Shown here piece by piece: positions 33,650 to 45,452 of a DNA stretch of 64,000 nucleotides (positions are counted from its first letter, which is position 1; each line of letters starts with the position of its first letter). The DNA is taken from positions 4,650,001 to 4,714,000 of the forward strand of contig CM056876.1 in assembly GCA_029876055.1 (NCBI GenBank). The letters are read 5' to 3'. Below the pieces are notes generated by a model, which saw only the letters and a program-made list of their open reading frames with translations, was not told the DNA's origin and made no database searches. A program made the position numbers and the translations under genes. The stretch is from Madurella fahalii (Eukaryota > Ascomycota > Sordariomycetes > Sordariales).

Positions 33650-35908
33650 TCAGTCGCTGTCGTGTTCGTCGCCACCAACTTTGTACTTCAGCTTCTCATC
33701 CACAGTTGCTCTCAGGTCTGGGGACAGAGTGCGAATAAAGTCCAGCATCCCAGTGACATCGGATTGCTGTGCAATAATTAGGCTCCGTATTCTCCAATTA
33801 GTACGTACCGAACGCTTACCTGGCATATCCGCCAGTTCTCGTAGGGTCCCACTGTAGAACACCAAGCGGGAGGGCTATAACACGTCAGTAGAGAGCTTCA
33901 GATTTGGATCAGATCAGGGGCATAATTATATACTTGTTGGCCAGCAGGGTGTTTCCGCCTTGGGCTCGCCAGGAGATACTCTTGTTCAATCTGCTCTGTG
34001 CCTGGGCCTCCTTATCCGTCGACTCGGTCTGGTGCGAGGCACTGGCAGATGCTTGCACAAAGGGGGAAGAGAAGGAGGCACTGGCCGCGATCTTCATTCG
34101 GTTGGCTTTCTCGGACGCGCTGGCGCCAGAGATGTTGCTCGAGGATTCAGACGAAAAGAGCCTGCCACCCAGCTCGACTCGCCGGGCAAAGAATTGACCT
34201 GTATTGGAATCATTAGGCTGGGATTGTGCTTATGTCCAACGCAAGAGGCGGGAAGAAGCATACCGAATTTTTGGTGCCATTCCACCAGGTCCTGTGTGCT
34301 TTCAATGTCGCCCAGTTCCTTCGCACACTGGGTGGTCAATTCCACACTCCACTTGTCGAAGTAGATCACTACCCGGGGAAACTGTCGCCAATAGTAAGTA
34401 CCCATCCACGAGGACAGGGATGACGTTGTCTCATACATTGTAGGTGATATTCATCGTGCGGGTCTTTTCGGAGGCTGCCTTGCTGATGGCCTCTTGCGTG
34501 CCCTTGCTGAACCCAGCCTTGACTTCGCCACTGAATCCTCCTGCACCACCGCCACTAGGTAAGTCAGTAGCCTTCTTCATTACTCCCGTAACCAAAGCTC
34601 TACCTACATGCTTCCTTCTATGTCTGTCTGGGAGAAGGAGCTCGACGCCAACGAGGTGGAAATGGCATCGGCCGTCTCGAAGACGTCCACGTACGAATCG
34701 TCCGCGACGAGATATCGAGGCATGTAATATTCGGTCTATACGGTCAGCCCAGAACCACGTTTCAGGGTACTCGAACCAGACACCGCCTTACGTTCACGTT
34801 GATGTCGGATTTCATATCCAACTCATGCCGTTCGAAGGTCCTTGGCTTGAGCTTGAATGCTGGGGGTTGTTACCATGTATTACTGGCACGGGCATTGGCG
34901 TTGGAGGAAGATACCTGGATATGGGGCCTTTTCGACCTTGGTGATGAACTCCAGCTTGTCTTCTTTCTCCCTGCTCTTGTTTTCCACGATGGAGAAGACA
35001 TTTCCGTTCATCAGGCTGTTGTTGCGAATGACACGGTTCCAGTCCTGTTCCGTCATCTCGGATGGATGACTGAGTCTGTCAGTAGTTGGAGCTTGCGCAG
35101 AGCCAGACAGGGAGAGACAAGGGAGAACTACGTGAATATATCCGCAGAGGCTTTCCAGTCGGCCTTGCTGAAGGCGCTTTGTAACTCCTCCCACTTGGCC
35201 TCTGGAATTGTGATTTTACCGCTCTGCATCATTCATGAGTCGGATATATACTACCATCAAAGGGGGGAGGTTTGACGCACGTCAACAGAGACGCCTAAAC
35301 GGTCGGAGAGAAATCCTTTCTCGGGAGCTTCACGTTTCTTCTTGGGCTTGGTGATCAGGTATACATTGTATTCGTTGGGCTCTGTCTTGGGAGTTTCTGC
35401 GGCCGTCACCTGGGTAGGGTTCTTGCCCCCGGAGGTTCCATTGTCTGGCTTGGGGGGTGGAGGGCTTGGGTCCTTTTTTTTCTCCCTCTCCATCAGTAAC
35501 ATTGCCGTCAACGTGTAAGATAGAAGCTCATCCTTACATTTTCAGTAGCCTGGAGCCCGATGTACACCGAGAAGAGAGTCTTGTCGCGAACCTCGGCACC
35601 CTTGTTGGTGCAGAATGCGGACTGCTGTCTGCCTTGTGTTAATTCGCGCAACGCACCTCAGCCGGGGAGATAGCAACCTACTGTCTTGAATCGAGGACCT
35701 TTTCCGTGATCAGAAGGCTCCGAATTTGGCCAAGCGTCTTCTTCTTGAACTCGTCAAGACTCTCCACATCGAGGGGAGCGACGCTAGCCTGCTTGGAGGT
35801 GTCGGCATCCACATCATACGCTTGGACGCGAATGACTACGGATGTTTTTGGCTTGCCACCCGTCGATGTCTTACCATCTGTAGACTCCTTCCCTTCTGTC
35901 GCAGCCAT
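33650..35908 (-). CDS. MACPF/perforin-like protein
   Basis: Multi-exon minus-strand gene from the ATG at 35906-35908 to a TGA at 33650-33652. The N-terminal part (VVIRVQAYDVDADTSK) has no signal peptide. The middle and C-terminal exons carry the MACPF hallmarks. Splicing the intron before about 34190 creates the family's aromatic-Gly-x-aromatic-Phe signature, followed by ARRVELGGRLFSSE. A Ser/Ala-rich KIAASASFSSPFVQASASAS segment follows, then SISWRAQGGNTLLAN, continued after the next intron by a Pro-Pro-Ala-Trp-Cys segment. This order is typical of fungal MACPF proteins, which form membrane pores or act in defence and development. Exon borders at the 3' end (introns beginning near 33928 and 33818) are clear; those between 34440 and 35690 are approximate. 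No break was seen. It is divergent to the gene at 36590, which may be its partner. Confidence 0.85.
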
Positions 35909-36589
35909 GTTGTTTTCGGCCAGTTATGATTAACAGTATGAGGTAATTGTTCGGTAGAGATTTGACGAGAACGAAACTCGAACTGGGGCTCGGAATGTGG
36001 CAGTTGTCGACTCCTCGCCTGTTCATGTATCCTCTCACCACATCGTGAGGGCTAAGCCCCGACACGCATCTCTCGCCAGCCCCCTCTCGCTTTGACTGGC
36101 TCCAAGTGTCGATCTCTGCAGCGACATGATTTGCGACCCGGTCTGAACCTGGTCGTAGAGTATTGATGTACGCAAACATGCATGAACATGCATGAATCAC
36201 GCATCTCAGGCGCCGTTCTGTACGTGTACATCAAGGAAGCAAATCAAACCTAGGCCGTGACGTCGTCTAGGTAAGCAAAGCTGGAAAGGATCGTCTGCAT
36301 GCATTCAGCTGGAATGGTTGATCGGCGGTGATTGCAAGGGCTGAGTGTCCTATCACCCCATGAGTGAGCGCCTAATCGGGCGAACACAGCATTAGTGGAT
36401 CGCCGCTTGGCTTCCCGGCTCCGCGGAGGAAGCCGCATCGAAGCCAGTCTAGGTTCTTACTAGTACTTTAGTTTGTGGACAATCCTTCTTGCAGTTCTGT
36501 TGCATTCTGAAGACAAAAAGAATTCTGGCACATCCATTTCAGTCACCTCAGATCACCTCACATCGTCTATCTGTCTCGGCGACTCAACT
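35909..36589. promoter_or_regulatory. shared divergent promoter region, MACPF / 36590 gene
   Basis: 681 bp separate the two start codons. No other gene fits between them. ATGCATGAAC repeats lie near 36177-36195. Coregulation is inferred from layout only. Confidence 0.45.
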
Positions 36590-37471
36590 ATGTCAGTTCG
36601 AAGCACAGCTAGGTTCCGCCTGGCATCAGGAGGCCAATACCTCGGTCTTCGCAAGCGCGTCACCTCTCTCGCCATGCTCAAGGCCTCAGACCCCGATGGC
36701 AAATATCCCAAGATCCAGGAAATGATCCGCAACTACAAGGAACCCGAGTGGCTCTTGTACAACCGGGAGGCGATCGATGACCTTCGCAAGAAGGAATTAG
36801 ACGACTACATCTATCGTAGACGCTTGGAACACGCAAAGCCGAAGCAGAATCTCGTCTCGGACCAGTTCCAGTATCTGTTCATGGAGGGTACAGGGCCCCT
36901 TTGGGCATACTCGGGCCATGTTTCTCTCGTTGACAAGACCGATCTGGTCGACTGGGAAGTGACTATTCAGTCAACCCCTGCGGCGGCATGGAAGGTATGC
37001 CCTCAGATCCCCCTCTCAGGTGCCTTAAACCACGGTCGTGAACTAAACAGGGAATCCTTTTAGCTCAGATACGACACTCCCTACGAGTTAAGGAACATGG
37101 GGGCTGACGATGCTTCTCTACTCGCGACCCCGTCCATCACGGGATTTTACCATAAAGTCCTTCTTGGCTGCGGAGAGCGCGGCTACGTGAACTCGTACAA
37201 GGATTGGAACGTGGAGGGTATCACACCGCCGCCCAGGTTCAGCTCTCGTTTCCGGTTCCAAAAGCTTTCCGATCATGGATCCAACTTCTTGAAGGATGGG
37301 GACAGTGTGTATATGGAGATCACCACGCCGGATGAAGAGAAGAGTGAAAAGGAGCGCCTGCGGTCGCAAGTATCGAAAATTTTGGAGCATTCCGTCGGAG
37401 GCGAGGAGTGGACACAGGACTTGAAGTTAAAACGCCTCACCTTCACATATGAGGCGCTGCCGGGGAAGTGA
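36590..37471 (+). CDS. unrecognised protein divergent from MACPF gene
   Basis: Exons 36590-36994 and 37064-37471 with a 69-nt intron (branch AACTAAAC, acceptor TTTTAG) give 270 residues. Starts MSVRSTARFRLASGGQYLGL. No signal peptide or membrane segment is visible, and the protein is mixed charged with many Tyr and Trp. The opening and the later FRFQKLSDHGSNFLKDGDSV and VYMEI segments could belong to a beta-trefoil/jelly-roll-like fold in which a lectin-like or actinoporin-like role is conceivable, but I cannot name a family. An in-frame upstream ATG-free extension to 36473 is not used. Its place next to a MACPF gene suggests a partner or immunity role; inference only. Confidence 0.75.
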
Positions 37472-37668
37472 TTCCTGGGACCGGGTTTGGCATGGTTCTT
37501 TCGTCTGGTGTAGGTATTTATGAAGCTTGGTTTGGTACTGTTCGCTTTTAAGGTAGCGTCAATGAATATGAGCAGTATCAATGGGTAGGCACCTGAGTAC
37601 CTTAGGTAGTTTTGATCCACGAACCTCACAAAGCATCGCCGGAGTGAACTGAACGACCTTCCCCCGAA

Positions 37669-37687
37669 CCCCCCCCCCCCCCCCCCC
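37669..37687. repeat. poly-C tract (19 C)
   Basis: Uninterrupted run of 19 C in the 3' flank of the 36590 gene. Confidence 0.9.
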
Positions 37688-39119
37688 AAAATTGCGATCG
37701 CAACATAAGACACGAGTAATTTGCCGGAGACTACGTCCAACCAAGTGCGCCAGGCCAACACCACCCCATGAAAGAGAGAGGCAAATCGCTTGCAATATCA
37801 GAAGCCCGTTATTGAGGTATCGCATACATAAAACCGTAGATAACCATTTCTTTGACTAGTGCACCAACCTATCACTGTCCCAAGCAATCCCCGGCCACTC
37901 GTTGTTAACGGCCCGCTTCACCACAACATACGGCCGGAGCGGCCCAGGCTCACCTACACCAAAACGATCTCGGTCTCCTCCGGCCGCGGCCCATCACAGT
38001 AGCTCACCAGCGTTCACCTTATACCCTTCCAGTACACTATATTTTCCTCCCAGCCTACCTATATATAATATTATAAAATCATATAACTAGCATAAACCGC
38101 TCCTCCACTTGGCACCATGTAGAGACAAAACATGGTTACAAATACCTGACGTGAAAGATACCTAGCTCAGGTATCACTTATATATATAGACACCCTTCCC
38201 GGTGAAGAAACATTGGGGGCCGCCTGCGCAGGCGGCCGGGCATCGCAAAATTCGAAAAGCAGCACCTTTGCAATCTGCTCTTTCGATTCCAAGGGGTTGC
38301 AGCACTGCACAGTCGCTGCGCGGCCGATTGGCGGCCGAAGACGTCGATTTTGAGGACCAGAAGTGAGATTCTTGAGTGCCCGAAAATCCCTTACCGCCCT
38401 GCCCAACAATTACGACTACCGACACCAACGACAATAACAAGCTGCAACAAGTTTGCAAGTTAGGGGATACTGGGCATGAAAACCACCCGACTCTTTCGAC
38501 GTTCTGAAGAAGAGACAGTGTACCCCTGGCCCTGCCCGGTTCTGAGAGCGTGGCTACTAGAAGCGGCGACGGGAGCCTGGAAGTAGCTACGACGAGGATA
38601 CGGAGCGAAAGCTGAAGTACCCTTGCCTCTCTGACTAGATACCTCCTCGAGGTGGATTTTCGCTATATATAACTTAGGTAGTACGTTTATAGGGATTGCG
38701 AATCTAGGGACTTTAAGGCTGTGAGGTACTTCGCCCTCTTGACAAACAGTATACTATAAGAGGAGGAATATAATAGTAGATTGGGGTAGGTTAGTAGGAG
38801 GTATATTGCAGGGAGCTATACCGGCGTAGTAGCTTCTACTAAGCGCAGTACCGCTACAAGATACGGTCGGCACTGCGGCTTCAGCCCCGTAGGGAGACCC
38901 TCGTAGATAACGGGAAGCCGGAGGTCGGGGTTACGCCTAGCGGAAGGCAGGCCGTAGCAGTTATATTGGACCGATGGGAGGGCAGTGGAATTGCAGTCCC
39001 GGCTTGTACCCGGGTGTTAATAGATAAATAATAATACTCATAAAAATAGGTCTGAATTACAGTGTCATCTTACTACATTGACTACCTAGGATCCACCCCC
39101 TAGGATTGGCCGGCATCTA
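37688..39119. other. decayed AT-rich intergenic stretch
   Basis: No intact gene. A minus-strand Cys-bearing frame at 38174-38458 lacks an ATG. From 38640 TA-rich stop-filled sequence suggests RIP-hit repeat DNA. Confidence 0.45.
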
Positions 39120-39400
39120 ACCCGTAAGGTTGGAAAAGCCTTTTCCGACAAGGACTTCGAATTAGCTAAACTACGGTACGAAAATGAGGTTCTAAAAGCC
39201 CAGATTGAGAATATCCGGCCTGTCAAGAGAAAGATGGTCGAAGTGGAGCCAAATTCTAAGTTCGCTTGAATCAGCTAAGTCCACCAGGCCCAGATTAAGG
39301 TTGGCCGTATTAAAGATTGGCCAGATAAAGAGGGCGGGTTAGAAAGTAGTATTGGTGGTAGTAGTTCAGTGGTTTCCTGTATAGTAGTCCGGGCAAAAAG
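39120..39400 (+). pseudogene. DNA transposase C-terminal remnant (pogo-like)
   Basis: The plus strand reads KVGKAFSDKDFELAKLRYEN, continuing with an Ile-Arg-Pro-x-Lys-Arg-Lys segment, then PNSKFA, a TGA, AQIKVGRIKD and a Ser/acidic tail ending CIVV. That is the coiled-coil-plus-basic tail pattern found at the end of many fungal pogo-type transposases. No terminal repeats found; fragment only. Confidence 0.5.
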
Positions 39401-40854
39401 ATGGTAGTTGATAGAGTGTGGTTTTGGGTATGGGTCTGACAGACTCTCCGAGATGTGGGTACGCTGACATATTCGAGAAGTGATAGAAGTGCCAACGGCA
39501 TTCCTCGGAATTTCCACAGGAGGGACGATGCCGATAAGTTGCATACGATCACTACCGCAGCACCGCAGCTCTCCTAAAATCCGAAGAGATGGAAAACACT
39601 ACAGCGCGGAGCGAAGTTGGTTCCTCTCGCATACACGTCGCGCAGCTACAAGTACGTGCACCCCTCAGCATCCATCAGCCACCGTTAGCAAACAAAATTT
39701 CACGCGAAATCATTCAGCTGCGGAGAGCGAAGTACGAGGATAGTGGCGCTGCGACACCTAAGTTTCAGCGAGAATGAAAATAGAAAAAATTTAAGTCTTG
39801 TCGGCCGAATAGCCTCGTGGTTCTACGGAATGTCCACTCCTCAAATCTCACTAACATTGAGTCGAAGATAAAAACAGCCGGACACGGCTCATCTAGTAAC
39901 TAAACATAGAAGTTTGTATGACGTCGTCGTGAAACTGTGCGGCTGGAAGGAAGCAGACACAAATTTTAGCAGGAGGGCCAGGAGACGGTGGTTGACATTG
40001 CACAGACTACCTACCGTAGGCTTTACTACTCGGCAGCCTATTCATGCTGTCCTCTTTCTGCTTGTCCTGCAACGTTGGGCGGGGAATACAAAATGTCTGC
40101 CTGTAGATCGCGTTTTTCGACATCTCTCAAAAGGGACCTTCCCCTCCGCGGCGCACACCCAGGCAGGGATGTTCACAGTCCTCCATCTAGTATGAGATTT
40201 GGGTGAGTTACGTGATACGTGCTCTTTGGGCTGCCATTCCATGGCTGTCCAAGCAACTGGCAGATACCTTGCATCAGGGCGCCCCACACGGGAGGCTCGT
40301 AATATCCGTAGGGTGGTGTGCGGAAGCGAGGGATTGATGACACGCATCGCGGCTTCTTGGCGCTGTCTTCCCCCGGAAATCAGACAACTATTTAGACCAC
40401 GCTCACGAGGGAAGGCGCCAGTTGTGCCTGCGTCGTAGGGGCTGCCGCTTCCACGCCCGATGCGCTTCCCCTTGATGAATGATGATTGCATAAGGTAGTT
40501 GCATTCGCGGATCCTCCCTAACGGCAAGCATCTGCTAACACATGCACAGTTGCACCCGGGCCAACCAATCGAACGGCGGATTGGGCGCACGCGGTTTCTC
40601 CAACGCTTTAACTACTCGCGCCATGATGCCTCGGCATGGGGGCGCGTCGGTGAACCGCGAGGGAAAGATGCCGCATAGCACTTACTTTCTCGGACATTGG
40701 TAATGTTAATTACATAGTTCTACGCCCTGCGCCGTGTCCTCCAACACGCGCGGCAACGATAAAATAGCCTCGACTCCCAGTGGTGTCTCCTCCATGATTC
40801 AGGTCCACGTCGCAGAGCAGGCGAAAGCTAAATCATAGCACCTCTGTTGCGGCC
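39401..40854. other. intergenic, no gene recognised
   Basis: Long overlapping frames at 40042-40590 (minus) and 39914-40195 (plus) show no motif. A TATA-like GATAAAATAG near 40757 may belong to the phytase gene. Confidence 0.4.
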
Positions 40855-43292
40855 ATGGGCTTCTACCGGTTTGCTACCGCGGCCCTCCTCGCGGCCAGCC
40901 TCTCGACCCTCCCCGGGGTCGCGGAGGGCGTTGGGGTTGAACTACGCGTCTCGGCACTGACCTCCGAAATCGAGTCGGATTGGACGTCCGTCTACTACTC
41001 CACGACGCAGCCCCTCGTGCTCGGTAATGACGGCAGCGCCACCGGTGGCTGGCTCGCCTGGCAGCTGGACTCGGCTACGCCCCTCAGTCAGGTGCACGCC
41101 GAGACGCCAGGCCGCAGGACCAAGCTTGTGACGCCCGTTTACGGCAGCAAGACAGGAGAAAAGGATCTCATCGTCAGCATTGGCCAGCCGGACTCCATAA
41201 TCCGCGTCTGGGAGGTCCCGGGTTTCAGTGAAATTAGGTCGGCACGGGTGGTGGCTCTTGGAGACTGGTCGGCGCTGTGTTCGTGGAAGAGCACCAGTGG
41301 AGTCGACTACCTGTATCTGTTAGGCAAGAAGCAGGCCAAAATGTTCCTCGTCCGCAGGGGGCGTGACGGCGTTGGGATCGTAGAGGTGATTATGGGGGAT
41401 GATAGTCCGACTATGGGTGGTAGGACAAGCTGACGCAAAATAGGTTCAAACCTTCCCCCTCCCTGTCGAGCCATCTGGCTGCGCCACCTCGCCCTCACTC
41501 GCCAAGATGTTTCTTTCAGCAGACGATGACAAGGCCGTCTACGTGTTTGACCTGGCAGAGTCCACGACGCCGCCTGCGCTAAGCAAGATTGGCGAGGCCG
41601 AGGACGACGTTACAGGTGTGGCAATCTACGTCTCTAACACCACTGGCGTCGACTATCTCTTCGTGGCGATGGAGGACACTGTGGCCGTTTATGGGCCTCC
41701 CTTCAGCCTGCTCGGTAATCTGAATCTGGCCGGCCACGAGGACATCGAAATCCAGGGGCTCGGCCTTTATCAGGGCTCAACCCCCACTTACCCGAGCGGT
41801 GCGCTCACTTATGCTATCGAGGCTGAAGACGTAGCAGGATTTGGCGTTAGCTCCCTTGATGGCGCCATCCAAGCGCTAGGTCTAGAGCCTTATACCGCGT
41901 ACGACCCTAGGGTTGGATGCAACAAGCCGTCACCTATCTGCAGCGCCTGTTCGGACAATGGTTACTGCAGCAAAAATGGGAGAAGTGTCGAATGCTCGTG
42001 TTTCGCAGGTTGGGCAGGTCGCACCTGCAGCGTCTTCACCTGCGAGGACAACTGCTCCGGCAATGGCAGATGTGTCGGACCCAATACGTGCCGGTGCAAG
42101 ATAGGCTGGGGCGGCCTGCATTGTGCCTTCGTCCTCGTGGAACCGAACGCCGAGACGGACGCTAACGGCGGCGATGGTGATGATCCCGCCATCTGGATCT
42201 CTCCCACAGACCGCACACAGTCGCGCATAATCACCACAACCAAGTCAGAGGAGGGAGCAGGCCTGGGCGTCTTCGACCTCTCCGGAAAGCTCCTGCAGAC
42301 AATCCCAGCTGGCGAGCCGAACAACGTAGACATCATCTACAACTTCCAGGCCGGTTCGCGCACGATTGACCTCGCGTATGCAGCCTGCCGCGAGGACGAC
42401 ACGCTGTGGTATGTCCCCATCTTTCCCCTCTACCCCCCCGGCGGAACAACCAAATATCCAAATACAAGATACTAACAAGGCCAAACAAAAACAAAAAAGC
42501 CTATTCGAGATCACCCCTTCAGGCATCCTCACCACCATCCCAGGCGGCAGCCATCCAGTGCCCGATGACTTCACCGTCTACGGCTCATGCGTGTACCGAT
42601 CCCCGTCCACGCACAAACAATACCTCTTCGTCAACGACAAATCCTCGCAGTACCTGCAGTACGAGCTGACCTCGACAGCCGACGGCACGCTCGTGACGAC
42701 GCTCGTCCGGTCGTGGTTCGCCGGCTCGGGGGGCCAGGTGGAGGGGTGCGTGGCGGACGAGGCGAACGGGTGGGTGTTTATCGGTGAGGAGCCACACGCG
42801 CTGTGGCGGTATGACGCGGAGCCGGGACACGACTCCAATCCCAATCCGGCCCCGTCGGGCGTGGCGGTGGGCACGGTCGGCGACGGCCGCATGCGCGCCG
42901 ACGTCGAGGGCGTCACGCTGGTGTACGGCAAGACCAAGGACCAGGGCTACATCATCGTCTCGAACCAGGGGGTGAGCGCGTACAATGTCTACCGCCGGCG
43001 GGCGCCGCACGAGTTTGTCATGACGTTTACCATTGCCGGGTCGGCGGATGGGAGCGTCGACCGTGTTAGTAACACGGACGGGATCACGGTTGTGGGCACC
43101 GCGCTAGGGGATGTGTTTCCCGGGGGGTTGTTTGTGGCGCATGACGATGCGAACGAGTTGCCTGGGGGAAATGGGACGAGCGCGGAGGCGAGCTTCAAGC
43201 TGGTTGGGCTGGAGAGAATCCTTGGGGCGGATGTGATTACGGCTTTAGGGTTGATGGATGAGGTGGATAGTGACTGGGATCCGAGGGCTTGA
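40855..43292 (+). CDS. secreted beta-propeller phytase-like protein with EGF-like repeats
   Basis: Exons 40855-41385, 41444-42408 and 42500-43292 (introns 58 and 91 nt) give exactly 762 residues. Signal peptide: MGFYRFATAALLAASLSTLP. A first phytase-type beta-propeller region (about 25-335) shows WLAWQLDSATPLSQ, SIGQPDSIIRVWEVPG and MFLSADDDKAVYVFDL. Two EGF-like modules follow (about 340-410: CSDNGYCSKNGRSVECSCFAGW, then CSGNGRCVGPNTCRC). A second propeller follows with DGDDPAIWISPTD, GLGVFDLSGK, NNVDI, GGQVEGCVADEANGWVFIGEE and EGVTLVYG, the usual calcium and phosphate-binding face of BPP enzymes. The second propeller keeps more of these residues than the first. It would release phosphate from phytate outside the cell. 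The EGF modules may anchor or space the propellers. Confidence 0.9.
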
Positions 43293-43651
43293 TGGTGGTC
43301 ATGAATGATAGGACAAAGCGGCAATGCTTCATGTGGTATAGCGGATTGCCAGAGAGAATAACTAACGAAAGGGCCGGACTGGAGAGGTATTGCTGAGGTC
43401 GGGATGTAATATCCGAAAGATAGCACATGCGCTAATGGGCTATAATTGTGCTTGGCCCTGAACCGTGTATGGGCATTTTATTCAACTCGCACCCGAGTAT
43501 CGAGTCCTGTACAATACTCCGTGTACAGTACCGGTGCGCTTTCACATGCCGGCGTTTGCGTTGCAAGAATGACGTCATGGCCGTCTCGGCAAGGGACGGA
43601 TCTCATCCATCGACTCGATCAATACTTTGATCTTCACAATGATTGCTTGCA

Positions 43652-45268
43652 ATGAGCAACTTTCGTACATTCTTGAGCCAAGTCAAGTCAAATTGGCAGA
43701 CTCTCCAAAAAATGGCGTCCTATTCGCGATTCTTCAACCCGCTGCTCCATCCCATCCTCTTCCTCTTCCAGCTCTTCCAATGGCTCGTCGACAAGATCCT
43801 GTCACCAAACCCTCCAGGCCCCAGCACGCGCATCGGTCGTCCCAAGATCGCCGTCATCGGCGCAGGGATAACGGGCGTTACCAGTGCGGCCCACTGCATC
43901 GGACATGGCTTTGACGTGGTCCTCTTCGAAGCCGGCAGCGAGGAACAGCTGGGTGGCATATGGAGCAGAGTCAACAACACTTCAAGCTTGCAAATTCACT
44001 CCATCATGTTCCGCTTCCACCCCTCGATAAAGTGGGAGCGCGGCTACCCGGACCGCCAACAGATCCTCAGCCAGGTCCGCGAGCTCTGGCACCGCTACGG
44101 CCTCGACACGCGGACCCGCTTCAACACCAACGTCGACCGCGTCTTCCAGGACGACAGCGGCCGGTGGATCGTCAACGACCCGTCGCTGGGCCGTTTTGAC
44201 GGCGTCATCTCGGCCATCGGCACCTGCGGCGAGCCCAAGATCCCCCGCATGCCGGGCATGGACAAATACCAAGGCGAGATCCACCACTCCAGCCGTCTCA
44301 CGGGCGCGTGCTCCGCAAGGGACAAGACCATGATCATCATCGGCGGCGGCGCCAGCGCCGTCGAGGCCCTCGAGTTTGCGCACGAGGAGGGCGCGAGCAA
44401 GATCTACATTCTCGCGCGCAGCGACAAGTGGATCATCCCGCGCAACCCGATCTGGAACGTGCTGCTCGCGCTCAACATCTTCGGGCAGGAGACCCTGCTC
44501 AGCTGGATCCCCGAGCTGCTGCTCCGCAAGATGTTCTACCGCGACCTGGAGGACCTCGCGCCCGCCAACAAGGGCCTCTTCACCGACACGCCCATGGTGA
44601 GCTCCGACGTCATGGAGAAGCTGCGCTCCAAGCGGGCCGAGTGGATCCGCTGCGACATTGAGCAGTTTACCGAGACGGGCGTCAAGATCAACCGCCGCGC
44701 GCGAGGCGTCGCTGCCGGCGGGCCGGGCCGGCCCGACGTGATCGAGGGGGACGTGGTGGTCATGGCGACGGGGTTTGCCCGGCCCGAGCTGTCGTTCCTC
44801 CCCAAGTCGTGCTTCGAGAAGCCGTACGAGCCGCCGAATTGGTATCTGCAGACGTTCCCACCGGGCCACCCCTCCATTTCGTGCATCAACTGCACCTACA
44901 AGAACGCCATCGGGACGGTGGGGAACTGGCACATTGGGATATACACCCGAATATTGCTCATGTTTTTGGTCGACCCCCTCACGCGGCCGAGTCCCTTTTG
45001 GATGAAGCGGTGGATCGACATGACGCGGCTCTTCAAGGCGGCCTCGCCGGTAGGGCCGTTTGAGTTTTTTACTTATCTCGAACTGCTCTGGTGGTTCTCG
45101 TTTTGCGTCGCGTTTAACCCGTTCCGATGGAAGTGGGCGTTCTTTGTCTTTTTTGGGCTGGGCTTCATGTTGCCGGCACATGTAGTCGACGCCGAGGACA
45201 GGATCCGTAATGGGTTGGGGGTGCGCGAGCGCGAGACAAACGGCCAGGATGTCGGTCTCAGCTTTTAA
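43652..45268 (+). CDS. flavin-containing monooxygenase-like protein
   Basis: Single exon, 538 residues from the ATG at 43652. A hydrophobic N-terminal segment (about residues 30-48, FNPLLHPILFLFQLFQWLV) precedes the FAD Rossmann motif GAGITG (about 67-72). The NADPH Rossmann motif is IIGGGASAVE. YQGEIHHSSRL resembles the FxGxxxHxxxW/Y fingerprint of class B monooxygenases, and VMATGFARPEL is the FATGY-like motif. A C-terminal hydrophobic stretch (WWFSFCVAF, FFVFFGLGFM) suggests membrane attachment at both ends. Substrate unknown; no biosynthetic cluster around it. Ends about 185 bp from the convergent LCP5 gene. Confidence 0.9.
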   Translation: MSNFRTFLSQVKSNWQTLQKMASYSRFFNPLLHPILFLFQLFQWLVDKILSPNPPGPSTRIGRPKIAVIGAGITGVTSAAHCIGHGFDVVLFEAGSEEQLGGIWSRVNNTSSLQIHSIMFRFHPSIKWERGYPDRQQILSQVRELWHRYGLDTRTRFNTNVDRVFQDDSGRWIVNDPSLGRFDGVISAIGTCGEPKIPRMPGMDKYQGEIHHSSRLTGACSARDKTMIIIGGGASAVEALEFAHEEGASKIYILARSDKWIIPRNPIWNVLLALNIFGQETLLSWIPELLLRKMFYRDLEDLAPANKGLFTDTPMVSSDVMEKLRSKRAEWIRCDIEQFTETGVKINRRARGVAAGGPGRPDVIEGDVVVMATGFARPELSFLPKSCFEKPYEPPNWYLQTFPPGHPSISCINCTYKNAIGTVGNWHIGIYTRILLMFLVDPLTRPSPFWMKRWIDMTRLFKAASPVGPFEFFTYLELLWWFSFCVAFNPFRWKWAFFVFFGLGFMLPAHVVDAEDRIRNGLGVRERETNGQDVGLSF

Positions 45269-45452
45269 TCAAAGTCCGGGATTGTATCCAACTGCGGAGA
45301 ATATTATTATGGCTCAAAGCCCCTTATGTATGAAACATGGGATGGAAAATGGTGTTTTCGGAAAGGACAAGGGAACTGCATGTGAGGCCACAGCTGCGAG
45401 CATTTCGGGGTATAGACTGCAATAAATTTCGTATCTGGTTGGGATCCCCATC

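Noticed and set aside
38174..38458. Possible small cysteine-rich secreted peptide on the minus strand
   Set aside because: The frame begins without an ATG and has no splice-supported start; composition alone is not enough.
40042..40590. 182-residue minus-strand frame upstream of the phytase
   Set aside because: Arg/Cys/Pro-rich, overlaps plus-strand frames of similar quality, no homology recognised.
43982..45181. Long minus-strand frame opposite the monooxygenase
   Set aside because: Arg/Gly/Ala-rich shadow of a GC-rich gene on the other strand; no domain.
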